Source: Tistrella mobilis KA081020-065 (GTDB lineage Bacteria > Pseudomonadota > Alphaproteobacteria > Tistrellales > Tistrellaceae). Taken from it: a DNA stretch of 64,000 bases. The stretch spans positions 789,501-853,500 of the forward strand of contig NC_017956.1 in NCBI RefSeq assembly GCF_000264455.2. The letters are read 5' to 3'. Below the pieces are notes generated by a model that searched no databases, was not told the DNA's origin, and saw only the letters and a program-made list of their open reading frames with translations. Below are positions 63,852-64,000 of the stretch, one piece after another. A program made the translations under genes and the position numbers. Numbering within the stretch: position 1 is the first letter of the stretch; each line of letters opens with the position of its first letter.

Positions 63852-64000
63852 ATGAACGACACCCTGTTGCAGAAGCTCGACCGTCAGGTGCGGGCTTCGG
63901 TGCCCTTCCTGGTGAGCCTCGCCTTCGTGCTGGTCGCCGCAGCCCCCTGGTCGCGCCTGGGCGGCACCGCCATGGTGCCCTGGCCGGTGCTGATCGCGGT
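63852..64000 (+). CDS. mreD: Rod shape-determining protein MreD (5' part only)
   Basis: The first 49 codons are in the window: a short cytoplasmic start and the first membrane helix (ASVPFLVSLAFVLVAAAPW). GGAGGGG precedes the ATG. Identified mainly by position, 16 bases after mreC, and by helix pattern. Confidence 0.85.
   Translation, partial: MNDTLLQKLDRQVRASVPFLVSLAFVLVAAAPWSRLGGTAMVPWPVLIA

Overview
The window is a high-GC chromosomal segment with densely packed genes, many ATGA/TGATG stop-start overlaps, tRNA-Ser(GCT), a leuA-mreB-mreC-mreD stretch and Wza/YjbH/ExoY-type exopolysaccharide genes. Together these suggest an alphaproteobacterium of the Rhodospirillales type. That placement is inference from gene style and content; no rRNA is present. 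There is no prophage, plasmid origin or CRISPR array.

Region 1 (1-3.6 kb) holds the start of a TRAP transporter solute-binding protein and a sulfate ABC operon, cysP-cysT-cysW. The operon is closed by a strong terminator and has no cysA ATPase gene. Region 2 (3.8-25.9 kb) is an exopolysaccharide/capsule locus. It has nucleotide-sugar genes (RmlB-like dehydratase, a second SDR protein, UDP-glucuronate epimerase, UDP-HexNAc dehydrogenase, RfbF, ManC), an ExoY/WbaP-type initiating sugar transferase, a six-SLBB Wza-like export protein, YjbH, a Wzz-like chain-length protein, a Wzy-like polymerase, two glycosyltransferases and a nitroreductase-family protein. Two insertion sequences sit inside it: a decayed IS5-family copy that overwrites the 3' end of the wzy-like gene, and an apparently intact IS630-family copy flanked by TA. 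No Wzx flippase or Wzc kinase is visible, so the pathway must be completed elsewhere.

Region 3 (26-45 kb) is a mosaic of small regulator-target modules: TetR/DUF418, a YqjI-like PadR with DUF2218, LysR/MFS (arranged like ynfL/ynfM), XRE-cupin, MarR/EamA, and MarR/DUF1579/secreted haem protein. BioY, VOC, DUF1428, GNAT, a CurA-type reductase, ornithine-cyclodeaminase-like, ArsC-like, M14 peptidase and Cys/Met-metabolism PLP genes lie among them. Several intergenic spaces carry clear palindromic operator candidates, listed individually.

Region 4 (46-64 kb) has tRNA-Ser, a DEAD-box helicase, a chemotaxis receptor, and a tightly overlapping four-gene operon: ATP-grasp ligase, C45 Ntn acyltransferase/hydrolase, MFS exporter, PhzF-like enzyme. 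That operon is the best candidate here for an undescribed small-molecule pathway. It is followed by a MATE/DMT divergent pair with twin TGGTATACCA sites, a DUF6065-like protein, a frameshifted diguanylate cyclase, a leucine-rich small ORF with a two-tier hairpin ahead of leuA, and the mreBCD cell-shape genes, with mreD cut by the window edge.
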